This document shows, in pieces, positions 63,364 to 64,000 of a DNA stretch of 64,000 nt. The position numbers and the translations under genes were made by a program. The stretch is from Streptomyces sp. HUAS MG91 (lineage in GTDB: Bacteria > Actinomycetota > Actinomycetes > Streptomycetales > Streptomycetaceae), in the NCBI RefSeq assembly GCF_040529335.1, contig NZ_CP159534.1:4464001-4528000 (forward strand). Reading direction: 5' to 3'. Numbering within the stretch: position 1 is the stretch's first letter; each line of letters begins with the position of its first letter. The notes below the pieces were generated by a model that had not been told where the DNA came from, made no database searches, and saw nothing but the letters and a program-made list of their open reading frames with translations.

Positions 63364-64000
63364 ATGGCGGAACAGGCGGCTGGAGTGCGCAGGGGCACGC
63401 TCGAGAAGCGGCGGGCGCTGCTGCGCGGCGCCCGTACCGTGTTCGGGCGCGAGGGCTACTCGCGGGCGGGTATCGACGAGATCGCCGCCGAGGCCGGAGT
63501 CTCCACGCGCACCCTCTACAACCACTTCGGCGGCAAGGAGAACCTCTTCCGCGAGACGCTGCTGGACAGCGCCGCGGCCGTCACCGCCGCCCATGTCGCC
63601 CTCATCGAACGGCACTTGAACAAGGTCACGGACATCGAGGCGGACCTGCGCGCCCTCGCGCGGGAGTGGATGGGGCGGCGCGGTGAGCACGCCGACCACG
63701 GGCTGCTCGTCCGGCAGGTCATCGCCGAGGGCACGCATCTGCCCGGCGACGTCGTCGAGGAGTGGCAGAGGACCGGGCCGCTGGCCGTGCGCGAGGCGGT
63801 GCGGGACGCGTTCGTGCGGCTGGGCGGGGACGGGCTGCTGACCGTGGACGAGGGCAACTCCGCCGAAGCCGCTCGGTACTTCACCCTGCTGATCGCCGGG
63901 TCCGTCACCGTGGACACGTTCTTCGGGGCCGTGCCGATGAGCAGCGCCGAGGTCGATGAACGGGTCGAGAGCGGGGTGCGGGTCTTCCTGCGGCTCTTCG
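63364..64000 (+). CDS. TetR-family regulator, truncated by window end
   Basis: At least 212 residues are visible; the stop lies beyond the window. The HTH domain is at about 18-62 (LLRGARTVFGREGYSRAGID, EIAAEAGVSTRTLYNHFGGK, ENLFRETLL), followed by a helical ligand domain with EADLRALAREWMGRRGEHAD and FTLLIAGSVTVDTFFG. ATG 63364 with GGAGGAGCGGAG upstream. It probably represses the divergent DHA2 exporter through the operator pair at 63266-63302. Confidence 0.92.
   Translation, partial: MAEQAAGVRRGTLEKRRALLRGARTVFGREGYSRAGIDEIAAEAGVSTRTLYNHFGGKENLFRETLLDSAAAVTAAHVALIERHLNKVTDIEADLRALAREWMGRRGEHADHGLLVRQVIAEGTHLPGDVVEEWQRTGPLAVREAVRDAFVRLGGDGLLTVDEGNSAEAARYFTLLIAGSVTVDTFFGAVPMSSAEVDERVESGVRVFLRLF

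Overview
This window comes from a high-GC actinomycete, almost certainly a Streptomyces chromosome. It has strongly GC-biased third codon positions and frequent GTG starts. Chaplins, rodlins and a MelC tyrosinase operon, which are characteristic of sporulating streptomycetes, are all present. From memory, the gene order resembles two separate stretches of the S. coelicolor chromosome (the chpG-melC-chpF-chpA/D-rdl region and the region around SCO4107-SCO4122), followed by an rRNA operon.

Region 1 (1-6.5 kb) is a cell-surface and pigment island. It holds three short chaplins (one lacking cysteines), the tyrosinase operon melC1-melC2 with a secreted protein gene just upstream, a stand-alone degenerate receiver protein, a tiny histidine-rich secreted protein, and several small secreted proteins of unknown function. 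Strong hairpin terminators separate the units. Region 2 (6.5-21.2 kb) is an exopolysaccharide locus. It begins with a secreted beta-sandwich protein and continues with a tightly coupled run: glycosyltransferase, polyprenyl-phosphate sugar transferase, O-antigen-ligase-like polymerase, MurJ/Wzx-like flippase, NodB deacetylase, second glycosyltransferase, Wzz-like protein and FemAB/CelD-like acyltransferase. A convergent GH26-like hydrolase follows, then an ATP-grasp ligase/flavoprotein pair. Region 3 (21.3-25.9 kb) returns to the surface layer, with an LAXTG-anchored chaplin, a short chaplin, three rodlins and an LCP (LytR-CpsA-Psr) transferase gene between the second and third rodlins. The layout places the polysaccharide genes inside the amyloid-coat genes, which suggests that glycan and hydrophobic sheath are built together on aerial hyphae.

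Region 4 (26-35.7 kb) is mixed housekeeping: a TSUP permease, an alginate-lyase-like lipoprotein, initiator tRNA-Met, a membrane PP2C phosphatase, an M23 endopeptidase under a c-di-AMP (ydaO) riboswitch, an aldo/keto reductase, a PrsW protease, trmB and lhgO. Region 5 (35.7-52.9 kb) is rich in regulators: an NsdA-like HTH/TPR protein, a degenerate asparagine-synthetase-like protein, an AfsR/SARP-type regulator, a membrane-anchored ECF sigma factor fused to a zinc finger and an external NPCBM domain, TetR, NDH-2, a PAS-SpoIIE-HATPase phosphatase, a methyltransferase, and a divergent MFS/MarR pair.

Region 6 (52.9-58.7 kb) is a complete rrn operon (16S-23S-5S, no spacer tRNA) with several upstream promoters and a strong terminator. 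Region 7 (58.7-64 kb) has an ECF42-type sigma factor with its YCII/DGPF partner, a GNAT, an FMN reductase, and an MFS exporter divergent from a TetR gene, with two palindromic operators between them.

Two related palindromic elements of about 180 bp, each bounded by CTAG, lie at 32.0 and 61.0 kb. Their ends supply the stop codons of neighbouring genes, and they look like non-autonomous insertion elements. There is no CRISPR array, intact insertion sequence or prophage.
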